NCBI RefSeq assembly: GCF_003003235.1 | Contig: NZ_PVUE01000012.1 | Coordinates: 62,001-126,000 of the forward strand | Direction: 5' to 3' | Origin: Antricoccus suffuscus | Lineage (GTDB): Bacteria > Actinomycetota > Actinomycetes > Mycobacteriales > Antricoccaceae | Length of the DNA stretch: 64,000 nt | In this document: one piece after another, positions 26,449 through 34,849 of the stretch | Position numbering within the stretch: position 1 is the first letter of the stretch | Layout of the letters: each line of letters begins with the position of its first letter | Notes under the pieces: model-generated | The model's database searches: none | Seen by the model: only the letters and a program-made list of their open reading frames with translations | What the model was told of the DNA's origin: nothing | Position numbers and translations under genes: made by a program

Positions 26449-28077
26449 ATGACCCAAGCTGCCACCAAAAGCGACACTCGCCAGGACGCCAACCTCGACT
26501 ACGACGTGGTCATCATCGGGGCTGGATTTGCTGGCATGTACCAGCTCCACACGTTGCGCTCCAAAGGATTTCGCTGCCATGTCTACGAAACCGGCGACGG
26601 TGTCGGTGGCACCTGGTACTGGAACCGTTATCCCGGTGCTCGGTGCGATGTCGAGTCCGTTTATTACTCGTACTCCTTCGACAAGGATCTCGAGCAAGAG
26701 TGGACCTGGCCGGAACGCTACTCCGCGCAACCGGACATCCTCAAGTACGCCGATCACGTCGCCGATCGTTTTGACTTGCGCAAGGACATCACGTTCGAGA
26801 CGCGCGTCGACAGTCTCGAGTTCGACCAGGCCGCCAATATCTGGTCGGTCCACACCGACAAGGACGAGATCGTGCAAGCGCGATACGTCGTGGCCGCAAT
26901 CGGCTGCTTGTCTTCGTCGCAGATCCCGCAGTTCGACGGCATGGACGACTTCCGGGGCAAGATTTACCACACCGGTCGCTGGCCGCATGAGGACGTCGAC
27001 CTCGACGGCAAGCGGGTGGGTGTAGTCGGTACGGGCTCGTCCGCGATCCAGACCATCACCAAGATCGCGCCGTCCGTGGGCGACTTGACTGTCTTCCAGC
27101 GCACGCCCAACTTCTCTATACCGGCGAACAACCGCCCACTTACCGAGGACGAGATAGCCGCGGTCAAGAGCCGCTATCCGCAGATCCGGGAGACCCTTCG
27201 TCGTTCGCGCGCCGGGATCGTTCCGAAGGCCACGGGCAAGACCGTCGGCGAGCTCACGCCCGAGGATGCGCGTAAGGCGTTGCAGATGCGATGGGAGGAC
27301 GGTGGTCTGCAGATCACTGCGGCGTTCGAGGACACCCTCGTCAACCCCGCCGCCAACGACGTTGTCGCCGAGTTTGTCCGCTCGCAGATCCGCGAGATTG
27401 TCGACGACCCGCACACCGCCGAGCTGCTCAGCCCCAAGACCTACCCCATCGGGACCAAGCGCTGCTGTGTTGATACCGGTTACTTCGAGTCCTATAACCG
27501 CGACAACGTGCACCTTGTGGATCTCAACGCCGGCCCGATCGAACGGTTTACGGCTCAGGGGCTTCGCGCAGGCGGCAAGGACTACGAGTTCGATGTCATC
27601 ATTCTTGCGACCGGCTTTGATGCGATGACCGGTCCGCTCAACAACATCGACATCCGGGGCGGTGCCGGGTCCTTGAAGGAAAAGTGGGAGCACGGACCAC
27701 GGACGTATCTGGGAATTATGTCTGAGGGATTCCCCAACCTATTCATGATCACCGGCCCCGGCAGCCCCTCGGTGCTCTCCAACATGATTGTATCGATTGA
27801 GCAGCACGTCGACTGGGTCACCGATACGATCGGGCACCTTGACGAAAGCGGAATGTCTCGGATCGAGCCAGTCAAGGAGGCCGAGGACAAGTGGGTCGAT
27901 AGAGTCAATGAGGCGGCCAGCATGACGCTGATGCCACAGGCCAACTCGTGGTACATGGGAGCTAATATCCCCGGTAAGACGCGCATCTTCATGCCGTTCG
28001 TCGGCGGCGTTAATGTCTATCGGGATATCTGCGACAAGGTTGTCGCCGATGGGTACGACGGTTTCGCCCTCGCGTAG
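26449..28077 (+). CDS. Flavin-containing Baeyer-Villiger monooxygenase
   Basis: 542 residues. FAD-binding GAGFAGMY near residue 25, the BVMO fingerprint F168-x-G-x3-H-x3-W-P179 (FRGKIYHTGRWP), and the NADPH site VVGTGSSAIQ at about 192. The N-terminal half (VYETGDGVGGTWYWNRYPGARCDVES) is typical of cyclohexanone/phenylacetone monooxygenase-type enzymes, which insert oxygen next to a ketone to give an ester or lactone using NADPH and O2. AGGAG precedes ATG 26449. Followed 65 bp later by an SDR gene; together they could oxidise a hydroxyl to a ketone and then cleave it. Substrate unknown. Confidence 0.93.
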   Translation: MTQAATKSDTRQDANLDYDVVIIGAGFAGMYQLHTLRSKGFRCHVYETGDGVGGTWYWNRYPGARCDVESVYYSYSFDKDLEQEWTWPERYSAQPDILKYADHVADRFDLRKDITFETRVDSLEFDQAANIWSVHTDKDEIVQARYVVAAIGCLSSSQIPQFDGMDDFRGKIYHTGRWPHEDVDLDGKRVGVVGTGSSAIQTITKIAPSVGDLTVFQRTPNFSIPANNRPLTEDEIAAVKSRYPQIRETLRRSRAGIVPKATGKTVGELTPEDARKALQMRWEDGGLQITAAFEDTLVNPAANDVVAEFVRSQIREIVDDPHTAELLSPKTYPIGTKRCCVDTGYFESYNRDNVHLVDLNAGPIERFTAQGLRAGGKDYEFDVIILATGFDAMTGPLNNIDIRGGAGSLKEKWEHGPRTYLGIMSEGFPNLFMITGPGSPSVLSNMIVSIEQHVDWVTDTIGHLDESGMSRIEPVKEAEDKWVDRVNEAASMTLMPQANSWYMGANIPGKTRIFMPFVGGVNVYRDICDKVVADGYDGFALA

Positions 28078-28142
28078 CGTCGTTCTTAACGAAGTGTTCG
28101 AAATCGTTCAACGAAGTATCGAAAACCAAAGGGAGAAAAAGT

Positions 28143-29012
28143 ATGTCAGGAGTCGAAGACCGCGTTGTTGTAGTGACCGGTTCGGGAGGCGGCCTCGGCC
28201 GTGAATACGCGCTCGCGCTTGCGCGCGAAGGCGCGAAGGTCGTCGTCAACGACCTCGGGGGCGCGCGTGACGGGTCCGGTGCCGGGCACAACATGGCCGA
28301 CTCTGTCGTCGACGAGATCAAGGCGGCCGGCGGCATCGCGGTTGCCAACTATGACAGCGTCGCGACCGAAGAGGGCGGCAAGGCGATCGTCGAGACCGCG
28401 GTCTCAGAGTTCGGCGCCATCCACGGTGTCATCAACAACGCCGGCATCCTTCGCGACGTGTCGTTCGGCAAGATGACCTCCGATGAGTGGGACGCCGTAC
28501 TCAAGGTGCACCTGTACGGCGCATACAACGTCAGCCGCGCCGCATGGCCGCACTTCCGCGAGCAGAAGTATGGCCGTATCGCGATGGCAACCTCGACCAG
28601 TGGCATCTATGGCAACTTCGGTCAGGCCAACTACGGCGCGGCCAAGCTCGGCCTCGTCGGTCTGAGCAACGTGTTGGCCATCGAGGGACGCAAGTACAAC
28701 ATCGGCGTCAATGCGCTCGCGCCGATCGCGGCGACCCGCATGACCGAGGACATCATGGACGAAGAGCGACTCAGCGCGCTGGCACCGGCGCTGGTCGCGC
28801 CGGTCATGGTGCAGTTGATGAGTGAGGACTGCACGGATACGGCCAACGTGTTCGTCGTCGGCGGCGGCATGGTGCAGCGTGTGGCCTACTTCCAGGCCAA
28901 CGCGGTCAACTTCGCAGAGCAGCCGTCATTCGGCGATATCGTCGCGAAGTGGGACGAGATCACCAACCTCGAGGGCGCCGTACCGGCCGGTCACCCGATT
29001 CGCCAGCAGTAG
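28143..29012 (+). CDS. Short-chain dehydrogenase/reductase (HSD17B4/MFE-2-like)
   Basis: 289 residues. Cofactor motif TGSGGGLGREYA, the VNDLGGARDGSG segment seen in (3R)-hydroxyacyl-CoA dehydrogenases of the MFE-2 type, NNAG, and catalytic S151-Y164-K168 (TSTSGIYGNFGQANYGAAK). Such enzymes oxidise (3R)-hydroxyacyl-CoA or hydroxysteroids. Good GGGAG site before ATG 28143. Part of the same strand unit as the Baeyer-Villiger monooxygenase and closed by the 29031-29058 hairpin. Confidence 0.92.
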   Translation: MSGVEDRVVVVTGSGGGLGREYALALAREGAKVVVNDLGGARDGSGAGHNMADSVVDEIKAAGGIAVANYDSVATEEGGKAIVETAVSEFGAIHGVINNAGILRDVSFGKMTSDEWDAVLKVHLYGAYNVSRAAWPHFREQKYGRIAMATSTSGIYGNFGQANYGAAKLGLVGLSNVLAIEGRKYNIGVNALAPIAATRMTEDIMDEERLSALAPALVAPVMVQLMSEDCTDTANVFVVGGGMVQRVAYFQANAVNFAEQPSFGDIVAKWDEITNLEGAVPAGHPIRQQ

Positions 29013-29030
29013 CACCCGAACCACCGAGTT

Positions 29031-29058
29031 GGGCCGCACCCGAGGTTGGGTGCGGCCC
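29031..29058. terminator. Hairpin terminator after the SDR gene
   Basis: Perfect 11-bp stem GGGCCGCACCC / GGGTGCGGCCC, loop GAGGTT, then ATTTCTT on the plus strand. Located between convergent stops (29012 and 29064). Confidence 0.85.
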
Positions 29059-29063
29059 ATTTC

Positions 29064-29666
29064 TTATCGCGGGGGAGCGAGCCAGCCGCGGTAAATCGCC
29101 AGCAGGTGCGGGCGGAGGATCTTCTCCCAGTCCTTGCGGCTCATCTGGTCCGGGCCGAGCTGCGCTAGGCCGACAAGCCCATGCACGCTGGCCCACAACG
29201 ACATCGTGATCGTTTCCTCGGTGCCGCGCCGCCAGAGCTTCTGCACCTTGCCGCGATGTACGGCGCCGGCCAACGGCTCGATGGTGGCGGCGCATGATTG
29301 CTCGGTCTGCGGGTCGAGTTCGAAGCCGCTGAGCAGCCCGCCGAACATGACGGCGTAATGCGTGGGATTGTCCAGCGCCCAGTTCCAGTACGCCGTCCCC
29401 AGAGCAAGGATGTCTGCGGCCACATCGGTGCCATCAACCACGGCGCACTGAGCGGCGTAGAAGCTGGCCGATGCGCGTGCGACGACGGCGTTGACGATGC
29501 CCGACTTGCCCCCGAACAGCGAGTAGACGGCGTTCGTCGAGGTCCCCTCGGCAGCCGACAGCGCGCGGACCGACAGCGCTTCGACCCCGCCCTCGGTCAG
29601 AAGCTGGTCGGCCCGGCTGATCAGCTGGTCGCGGAGGGAGTCATCGTAGATCTTTGGTCTAGCCAC
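29064..29666 (-). CDS. TetR-family repressor adjacent to the DUF4188 gene
   Basis: 200 residues. N-terminal helix-turn-helix VRALSAAEGTSTNAVYSLFGGKSGIVNAV at about residues 41-69. The C-terminal domain has the ALDNPTHYAVMFGG segment typical of the TetR_C_33/WHG class. Divergent from the DUF4188 gene 65 bp away; the gap carries a near-perfect inverted repeat overlapping a likely promoter, so regulation of that gene and of itself is the simplest reading. Confidence 0.88.
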   Translation of the reverse strand: MARPKIYDDSLRDQLISRADQLLTEGGVEALSVRALSAAEGTSTNAVYSLFGGKSGIVNAVVARASASFYAAQCAVVDGTDVAADILALGTAYWNWALDNPTHYAVMFGGLLSGFELDPQTEQSCAATIEPLAGAVHRGKVQKLWRRGTEETITMSLWASVHGLVGLAQLGPDQMSRKDWEKILRPHLLAIYRGWLAPPR

Positions 29667-29667
29667 T

Positions 29668-29705
29668 TGACAACTATAACATAACGCTGTTTTATAACAG
29701 TGTTA
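29668..29705 (+). promoter_or_regulatory. Promoter with overlapping TetR operator
   Basis: TTGACA at 29668-29673 and TATAAC-like bases at 29693-29698 form a plausible housekeeping promoter toward 29732. TAACGCTGTT (29682-29691), a 4-bp spacer TTAT, and AACAGTGTTA (29696-29705) form an inverted repeat with 9 of 10 positions paired, covering the -10 region. Confidence 0.7.
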
Positions 29706-29731
29706 CTTAGACTCGTTCAAGGAGCTCGACC

Positions 29732-30229
29732 ATGTCGAAAGTCTATGCCGGCCGCTATACCGCCCAGCCTGATCAAGACGTCACGGTGTTCCTCATCGGG
29801 ATGCGGATCAACAAAGTTCACCGACCCGACAAGTGGGTCCCGGTCGTCAATGCGATGCCGCGGATGCTCAAGCACCTGGTCACCCATCCCGATGCCGGGC
29901 TGCTGGGATTTCACAACTGGTTCGGTCGTACGACGTTGCTGCTGTCCTATTGGCAGAGTTCGCAGCATCTTCGCCGGTTCGCCTCCGACAACGAGGCACC
30001 GCACGCGGAGGCGTGGCGTGCCTTCCGGCGCAACGTCGGTGACGACGGGATCGTCGGCATCTGGCACGAGACGTACGACGTGCCTGCGCAGAACCTAGAG
30101 GTCGTGTACGGCAACATGCCGCGCTTCGGCTTGGGCAAGGCGACCGCGCAAGTGCCGGTCGGGCGGGGCTCGCACACCGCCAAGCAGCGCATCAACAGGT
30201 TGCGTGACACGACGTCGGCGGTCGGCTGA
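29732..30229 (+). CDS. DUF4188 family protein
   Basis: 165 residues beginning MSKVYAGRYTAQ. The body (TVFLIGMRINKVHRPDKWVPVVNAMPRM, then LSYWQSSQHLRRFASDN, and IVGIWHETYDV) matches the DUF4188 family, whose fold resembles dimeric alpha-beta barrel monooxygenases. No cofactor site is evident. AAGGAG precedes ATG 29732. Usually found beside a TetR gene, as here; substrate or stress unknown. Confidence 0.85.
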   Translation: MSKVYAGRYTAQPDQDVTVFLIGMRINKVHRPDKWVPVVNAMPRMLKHLVTHPDAGLLGFHNWFGRTTLLLSYWQSSQHLRRFASDNEAPHAEAWRAFRRNVGDDGIVGIWHETYDVPAQNLEVVYGNMPRFGLGKATAQVPVGRGSHTAKQRINRLRDTTSAVG

Positions 30230-30281
30230 CGATCCGGCCCCGTACTTCGAACGGGCTTGCGGTTCGCCGACTCTCCGTTAT

Positions 30282-30297
30282 TCTAATCTGTATTAGA
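30282..30297 (+). promoter_or_regulatory. Operator candidate for the dioxygenase operon
   Basis: TCTAAT-CTGT-ATTAGA, a perfect inverted repeat of six-base arms, immediately upstream of the CoA ligase start. The TATTAG/TAGATT bases inside it may be the -10 box, which would give a nearly leaderless message. A related copy lies at 34794-34809 beside the TetR gene. Confidence 0.75.
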
Positions 30298-30307
30298 TTA
30301 TGGAGAG

Positions 30308-32035
30308 ATGGGTGGCTCAGTCATGACTAATGCCGGACAAGACATTGAGAGTCGGCGTGCACAACTGCGGGCTCGGTTTGCCGAGTGGACGCCGTACACG
30401 TTCGACGGCTGGCTAGATCGATGCGCGCAGGAGTACGCCGACCGACCGCTGGTGATCACCGACGATCGCACGCTGAGCTACGCGCAGACGGCGGAGTGGT
30501 CACGACGGCTTGCCGACGGACTGGCCGCGCTTGGTGTCAAGCCAGGCGACCGGGTGGGCATGGTCATGGCCAACTACCTTGAGTTCGTGCCGCTGAAGTT
30601 CGCGATCGCGCGGGTCGGTGCCGTCGCCGTCCCGTTCAACTTCCTCTACCGTCGCGATGAGCTTGCCTACGTCCTCGCGCAGTCCGAGTGCCGGGTGCTC
30701 ATCACCATGACCGGGTTCGGCGACCTGGACTACCTGCAGATGCTCGATGAGATCGCCCCAGGCTGGGACAGTGGCGACCAAAGTGCTCTGACCGAGCTTG
30801 CGGCCGTCGTACAGCTGTCGACCGACGGGCGCGAGCGGGACGGCGTCCTCACCGTCGAGCAGCTCGGGTCGAAAGGCGAGCCTGGCGCATCGGACGGCAT
30901 GAGCAGCCGCCCCGATGACCCTGGCGACATCCTCTACACCTCGGGCTCGACCGGATCGCCCAAGGGCGTCCTGGTCACCCATGACGCGGTGCTGCGTACG
31001 TCGTACGCGAGCGCCCTTACCCGTGCCTACGACGACGGCTGGCGGATCCTCTTTTCGCTGCCGTGCTATCACATGTTCGGGTACGTCGAGGGCCTGCTGT
31101 CCGCGACATTCGTCGGCGGCGCGATCATCCCACTCACGTCGTTCAGCCCGGTCGGCTACTTCGAGGGCATCGAGCGGCACAAGGCCACCGATATCCTCTG
31201 TGTGCCGACGATGACCGTCGCACTGCTCGAGCACCCGGACCGCGGCAACTACGATTTTTCCAGCCTGACCGGGATGCTCTCGGGCGCCGCGCCCGCTCCG
31301 GTATGGCTGTGGCAGCAGGTCGAGCAGGCGTTCGGGATCTCCGAAATCGTGACCGGTTACGGGATGACCGAGTGCGGTGGCGCGATGACGCTGACCCTCC
31401 CCGAAGACCCGCTGGAGCTCACCGCGACGACCGCGGGACGGCCGAAGTACGGCGGTGTCGCGGGACTTCCGCTGCCCGGGGACGGCGCCCTGGTGGCCTA
31501 CAAGGCGGTCGATCCGATTACCGGTGACGACATGCCGGCAGGTGAGGTCGGGGAGCTGGTGTCACAGGGGCCGACGACGATGCTCGGCTATTGGAACAAG
31601 CCGCAGGAGACCTCGGAGGCGCTGCGTGATGGCTGGTTGCACTCCGGTGACCTCGGCGTCGTACGACCCGACGGCTACCTCGAGGTCACCGGCCGCACCA
31701 AGGAGCTCTACAAGAGCGGCGGCGAGCTGGTGATGCCCCGCGAGATCGAGGAGCTGCTCAGCGCGCAGGAAGGAATCAGCCAGGTCTACCTAGTCGGCAT
31801 TCGTGACGACAGGTGGGGCGAGACCGGCTGCGCGTGCATCGTGCGGTCACCTGGATCGACGATAACCGAGGATCAGATATTCCAGATATGTAAGGAGAAT
31901 CTGGCACGCTTTAAGGTGCCTAAGAAGGTGATCTTCTTTGAGTCCGACCAGCTGCCGACGACCCCGACCGGCAAGATTCAGAAGTACCTGCTCGTTGAAC
32001 GGGCCGAAGAGATCGCCCGGACGGTGGCACCGTGA
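30308..32035 (+). CDS. Acyl/aryl-CoA ligase (AMP-binding)
   Basis: 575 residues of the ANL superfamily. AMP motif YTSGSTGSPKGV, GYGMTE, the hinge region YLEVTGRTKELYKSGGELVMPREIE and the catalytic lysine region PTTPTGKIQKY. Activates a carboxylic acid to its CoA thioester; the residues that define fatty-acid or aromatic acid choice cannot be read with certainty. ATG 30308 has GGAGAG directly against it and may be leaderless; ATG 30323 with GGTGG is the alternative. First gene of an operon that continues with a Rieske dioxygenase by a GTGA overlap at 32032, so the CoA ester may be the oxygenase substrate or the ligase may act later. Confidence 0.9.
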   Translation: MGGSVMTNAGQDIESRRAQLRARFAEWTPYTFDGWLDRCAQEYADRPLVITDDRTLSYAQTAEWSRRLADGLAALGVKPGDRVGMVMANYLEFVPLKFAIARVGAVAVPFNFLYRRDELAYVLAQSECRVLITMTGFGDLDYLQMLDEIAPGWDSGDQSALTELAAVVQLSTDGRERDGVLTVEQLGSKGEPGASDGMSSRPDDPGDILYTSGSTGSPKGVLVTHDAVLRTSYASALTRAYDDGWRILFSLPCYHMFGYVEGLLSATFVGGAIIPLTSFSPVGYFEGIERHKATDILCVPTMTVALLEHPDRGNYDFSSLTGMLSGAAPAPVWLWQQVEQAFGISEIVTGYGMTECGGAMTLTLPEDPLELTATTAGRPKYGGVAGLPLPGDGALVAYKAVDPITGDDMPAGEVGELVSQGPTTMLGYWNKPQETSEALRDGWLHSGDLGVVRPDGYLEVTGRTKELYKSGGELVMPREIEELLSAQEGISQVYLVGIRDDRWGETGCACIVRSPGSTITEDQIFQICKENLARFKVPKKVIFFESDQLPTTPTGKIQKYLLVERAEEIARTVAP

Positions 32036-33303
32036 CGGCGACAGTCTCGGGTAAGGCATCGAAGTACGACCAACTGATCGAGCCCACGCGGGTCCACGGG
32101 TCGCTATATACCGACGACGAGATCTTCCGCGAGGAGCTGGAGAAGATCTGGTACCGGACGTGGGTGTTCGTCGGTCACGAGAGCGAAGTGCCAGAACCTA
32201 ACGACTACGTTCGCACAGCGATCGGACCTCAAGACCTGGTGCTCAGCCGCGATCGTGAGGGCGTGCTGCATGTGCTGGTCAACCGTTGCGCGCACCGCGG
32301 CAACCTGGTGTGCGACGACCAGCGCGGCAACTCCAGCTCGTTTCGCTGCCCGTACCACGGCTGGACATACAAGAACAACGGTGACCTGCTCGGCTACCCG
32401 TTCAACCGCGGCTACGGCGGAAAGGGCAACATCGAGGGGGAGCTCGGCCTCGGCGTACTGCCACGGGTCGACAGCTACCAAGGGTTCGTGTTCGCGAGCT
32501 TCGCTTCGGAGGGGCCGTCGCTTGTCGAGCATCTCGGCGCCGCGGCGAGGGAGCTCGACCGGCTGGCCGGGCTCTCCCCGGAGGGCAAGGCAGAACTAAC
32601 AGCCGGGTGGCTCAAGCACCAGACCGGCGCCAACTGGAAGCTGCTGGTCGAAAACGAGACCGACGGTTACCACCCGCAGTTTGTGCACGGCGCGATCTTC
32701 GGCGTGACGGGGAGCCCGATCGGCGCGCTCTACAGCGACAAGTCGACGGCGGTCACCCGTGACCTCGGCGGTGGGCACAGCGAGAACGACCTGCGCCCGG
32801 AGTTCCGGAAGTTTGGCGAACCGATGCGGTGGTTCGGCACGACCGAGGAGCGTGTCTTCGAATACGCCTCGCGCATGCGCGAGGCGTATGGAGACGAGGA
32901 CGCCGAGCGCGTCATGATCGAGGGTGCGCCGCACGTGATGATCTTCCCCAACCTATTTATCGCGGAGATCCAGGTGTTCGCGATTCAACCGCTCTCGGCG
33001 CACGAGTGCGTGCAGCGCAGCACCGCGGTACAACTGCGCGGAGCTGGCGACATCAACAAGCGGCTCGTATCCCAGTGCATGGGTTCGGTCGGCCCTGCGG
33101 GCATGCTGCTCGCCGACGACACCGAGATGTATGAGCGCAATCAATACGGCGTCGGGATGCGCAAGCCCGAATGGCTGGACATCCGTCGTGGCGTGGACCG
33201 CGAGCGCGTTGACGAGAACGGCTTCAAGATAGGGACGGCGACCGACGAGACGGGCATGCGTGGGTTCTGGGGCCACTACAAGTCGCTGATGGAGGCGGAA
33301 TGA
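32032..33303 (+). CDS. Ring-hydroxylating dioxygenase, Rieske alpha subunit
   Basis: 423 residues. Rieske [2Fe-2S] site C86-x-H88 and C106-x2-H109 (NRCAHRGN, RCPYHGW); catalytic mononuclear iron ligands D-x2-H-x4-H at D211, H214 and H219, preceded by N208, as in aromatic-ring dioxygenase alpha subunits. Catalyses NADH- and O2-dependent cis-dihydroxylation, needing an electron-transfer ferredoxin/reductase that is not encoded in this operon. GTG 32032 overlaps the ligase stop; the beta subunit overlaps its own stop (ATGA). Confidence 0.95.
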   Translation: MTATVSGKASKYDQLIEPTRVHGSLYTDDEIFREELEKIWYRTWVFVGHESEVPEPNDYVRTAIGPQDLVLSRDREGVLHVLVNRCAHRGNLVCDDQRGNSSSFRCPYHGWTYKNNGDLLGYPFNRGYGGKGNIEGELGLGVLPRVDSYQGFVFASFASEGPSLVEHLGAAARELDRLAGLSPEGKAELTAGWLKHQTGANWKLLVENETDGYHPQFVHGAIFGVTGSPIGALYSDKSTAVTRDLGGGHSENDLRPEFRKFGEPMRWFGTTEERVFEYASRMREAYGDEDAERVMIEGAPHVMIFPNLFIAEIQVFAIQPLSAHECVQRSTAVQLRGAGDINKRLVSQCMGSVGPAGMLLADDTEMYERNQYGVGMRKPEWLDIRRGVDRERVDENGFKIGTATDETGMRGFWGHYKSLMEAE

Positions 33304-33797
33304 CAGTCACTCCTATGGACCCGCAGATCGCTGATATACGGCAGATCGAGCAGTTCCTCTACCAGGAGGCGCGGTACGCCGACGAGCACGACTACGACGC
33401 GTGGGAGTCGCTCTGGACCGACGACGCGATCTACTGGGTGCCGGCCAACGGCGCCGACAACGATCCGACGACTCAGATGTCAATTCTGTATGACAACCGT
33501 GGCAGGATCTCGACCCGGCTCAAACAGCTACGCACAGGCAAACGCTACGCGCAGGCGCCGCCGTCCAACCTGCGCCGGATGATCTCCAACATCGAGGTGC
33601 TGGACAGCGCCGCGCAGGAATGCGAGGTGGGCGCGAACTTTATGCTGCTCGAGTCGCGCGAGCGCCGCACCGAGGTCTGGGCCGGCCGTACGACGTACCG
33701 GATCAGGCTCATCGACGGTGCGCTGAGGCTGGCATACAAAAAGGTCGTCCTGATCAACAATGAGGTCGCCGTGCCCACTCTCGGATTCCTGATCTAG
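33300..33797 (+). CDS. Ring-hydroxylating dioxygenase beta subunit
   Basis: 165 residues of the SnoaL-like/NTF2-fold small subunit: IEQFLYQEARYADEHDYDAWESLWTDDAIYWVP at the N-terminus is diagnostic of aromatic dioxygenase beta chains. It forms the alpha3-beta3 hexamer with the preceding subunit and does not itself carry the metal. Coupled by an ATGA overlap at 33300; the next small gene starts two bases after its stop. Confidence 0.95.
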   Translation: MTVTPMDPQIADIRQIEQFLYQEARYADEHDYDAWESLWTDDAIYWVPANGADNDPTTQMSILYDNRGRISTRLKQLRTGKRYAQAPPSNLRRMISNIEVLDSAAQECEVGANFMLLESRERRTEVWAGRTTYRIRLIDGALRLAYKKVVLINNEVAVPTLGFLI

Positions 33798-33799
33798 CG

Positions 33800-34039
33800 A
33801 TGGCACCGTATCGGCCGCCCTCGGACCAGTCCCGCGAGATCGGCATCGTGGAGAGCGAGTTCGCGTCGGTGCGAATTAGCATCAACGACGATGGCAATGG
33901 TCCGCGGTTGCGCCTAGAGGACTTGCGCGGCGACAAGGTTCGCTATCTGGACGCGCTGGAGTTGGAGACGCTCGTCTGGTTGCGCGATGAGCATCTGAGC
34001 GCGTTGCTCGACCCATCCGCGGACCGGTGGCGCGAGTAG
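33800..34039 (+). CDS. Small dioxygenase-associated protein (dihydrodiol-dehydrogenase-like annotation)
   Basis: 79 residues starting two bases after the beta-subunit stop. The layout VESEFASVRISI, a central RLRLEDLRGDKVRYLDALELETLVWL and a terminal ALLDPSADR resembles, from memory, the roughly 75-residue actinobacterial proteins that databases often name 'dihydrodiol dehydrogenase' though they are far too small to bind NAD. More likely a small beta-fold partner of the dioxygenase. Real coding is supported by the tight spacing and by codon-like composition. Confidence 0.75.
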   Translation: MAPYRPPSDQSREIGIVESEFASVRISINDDGNGPRLRLEDLRGDKVRYLDALELETLVWLRDEHLSALLDPSADRWRE

Positions 34040-34047
34040 CGAGGCCC

Positions 34048-34728
34048 TCAGCGCTTCGTCGCGGGCCTGCTCCTGCGGCGCCTCTTGGCGATCCCCGAAT
34101 GCGCCATGGCCTGTGCCGTTTCGATGACGGCCTCGAGTGAGCCGCGCGCCGGGCTCCACCACTCCGTGGCCCAGTTGAGTGCCCCGATAATCAGCAGTCG
34201 CGCCAGCTGCGGATCGATATTGTCACGCAGGCTGCCCTCGGAGTGCGCCTCTTCGAACAGGTTGCGCCACGTGGCGGCGTACTTGCGCTCCTCGACGAGT
34301 TGTCGGCTGCGCATGTCGGGCGGCAGCTGACTCTGGTTGCGAATGACCGAGTGAGCGAACCCGGTGCCCGACATCAGGCCGGTCAAATGTGCCTCGATCG
34401 CGACGTCGATCCGGTCGATCGCCGGCGTACCGTCCGGACACGCGGCCAATCGCTGCTCGACATGATCTCGGAGGCGGATGGTCCCTTCGACCAGGACTTC
34501 CTGGATCAGGTCCTCGCGGGAGGCGAAGTGGTAGTAGATGGCCGGCGCTTGCATCTGCGCTTCTGCGGCGATATCGGACAGCCGGGTGCCGGCGTACCCC
34601 TTGGTGCTCAGGATGGCCGCGGCGGCCGTGATGAGCCGCTCGCGGGTGCGGTCGGCCTTCGTCGCCCTGCTGTCGGTCGGCTCAGTGTCTGAGCGAGGGC
34701 GTCTTTTGGGCGCCGTACTCGATGTCAC
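34048..34728 (-). CDS. TetR-family repressor of the dioxygenase cluster
   Basis: 226 residues. Basic N-terminal tail, then the helix-turn-helix ILSTKGYAGTRLSDIAAEAQMQAPAIYYHFASREDLIQEVL at about residues 37-77, characteristic of the TetR_C/KstR2-like subgroup whose ligands are often acyl-CoA esters. Convergent with the small-protein gene (stop-to-stop 8 bp) and divergent from the crotonase; the intergenic region contains the second copy of the operator found before the CoA ligase. Predicted to repress both transcription units until a CoA thioester accumulates (inferred). Confidence 0.88.
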   Translation of the reverse strand: MTSSTAPKRRPRSDTEPTDSRATKADRTRERLITAAAAILSTKGYAGTRLSDIAAEAQMQAPAIYYHFASREDLIQEVLVEGTIRLRDHVEQRLAACPDGTPAIDRIDVAIEAHLTGLMSGTGFAHSVIRNQSQLPPDMRSRQLVEERKYAATWRNLFEEAHSEGSLRDNIDPQLARLLIIGALNWATEWWSPARGSLEAVIETAQAMAHSGIAKRRRRSRPATKR

Positions 34729-34793
34729 GTGCTGATGCTCCCGATAGCTCGAAATGACCTGTTCGCCGGGCTGGCGCCCCGCACCGCTGTCAT

Positions 34794-34809
34794 TTTAATA
34801 TAGATTAGA
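34794..34809. promoter_or_regulatory. Second copy of the dioxygenase-cluster operator
   Basis: TTTAATATAGATTAGA; relative to the inverse of the 30282-30297 site (TCTAATACAGATTAGA) it has 14 of 16 matching bases. Lies between the divergent TetR (34728) and crotonase (34850) starts. Confidence 0.7.
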
Positions 34810-34849
34810 TTTTTCGTTTGATACGTCTGTGATGTGAGGTGCTTAGGCA

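Noticed and set aside
26167-27693. 508-residue ORF on the minus strand
   Set aside because: It lies opposite the Baeyer-Villiger monooxygenase, whose cofactor motifs prove the plus frame; composition is that of an antisense shadow in high-GC DNA.
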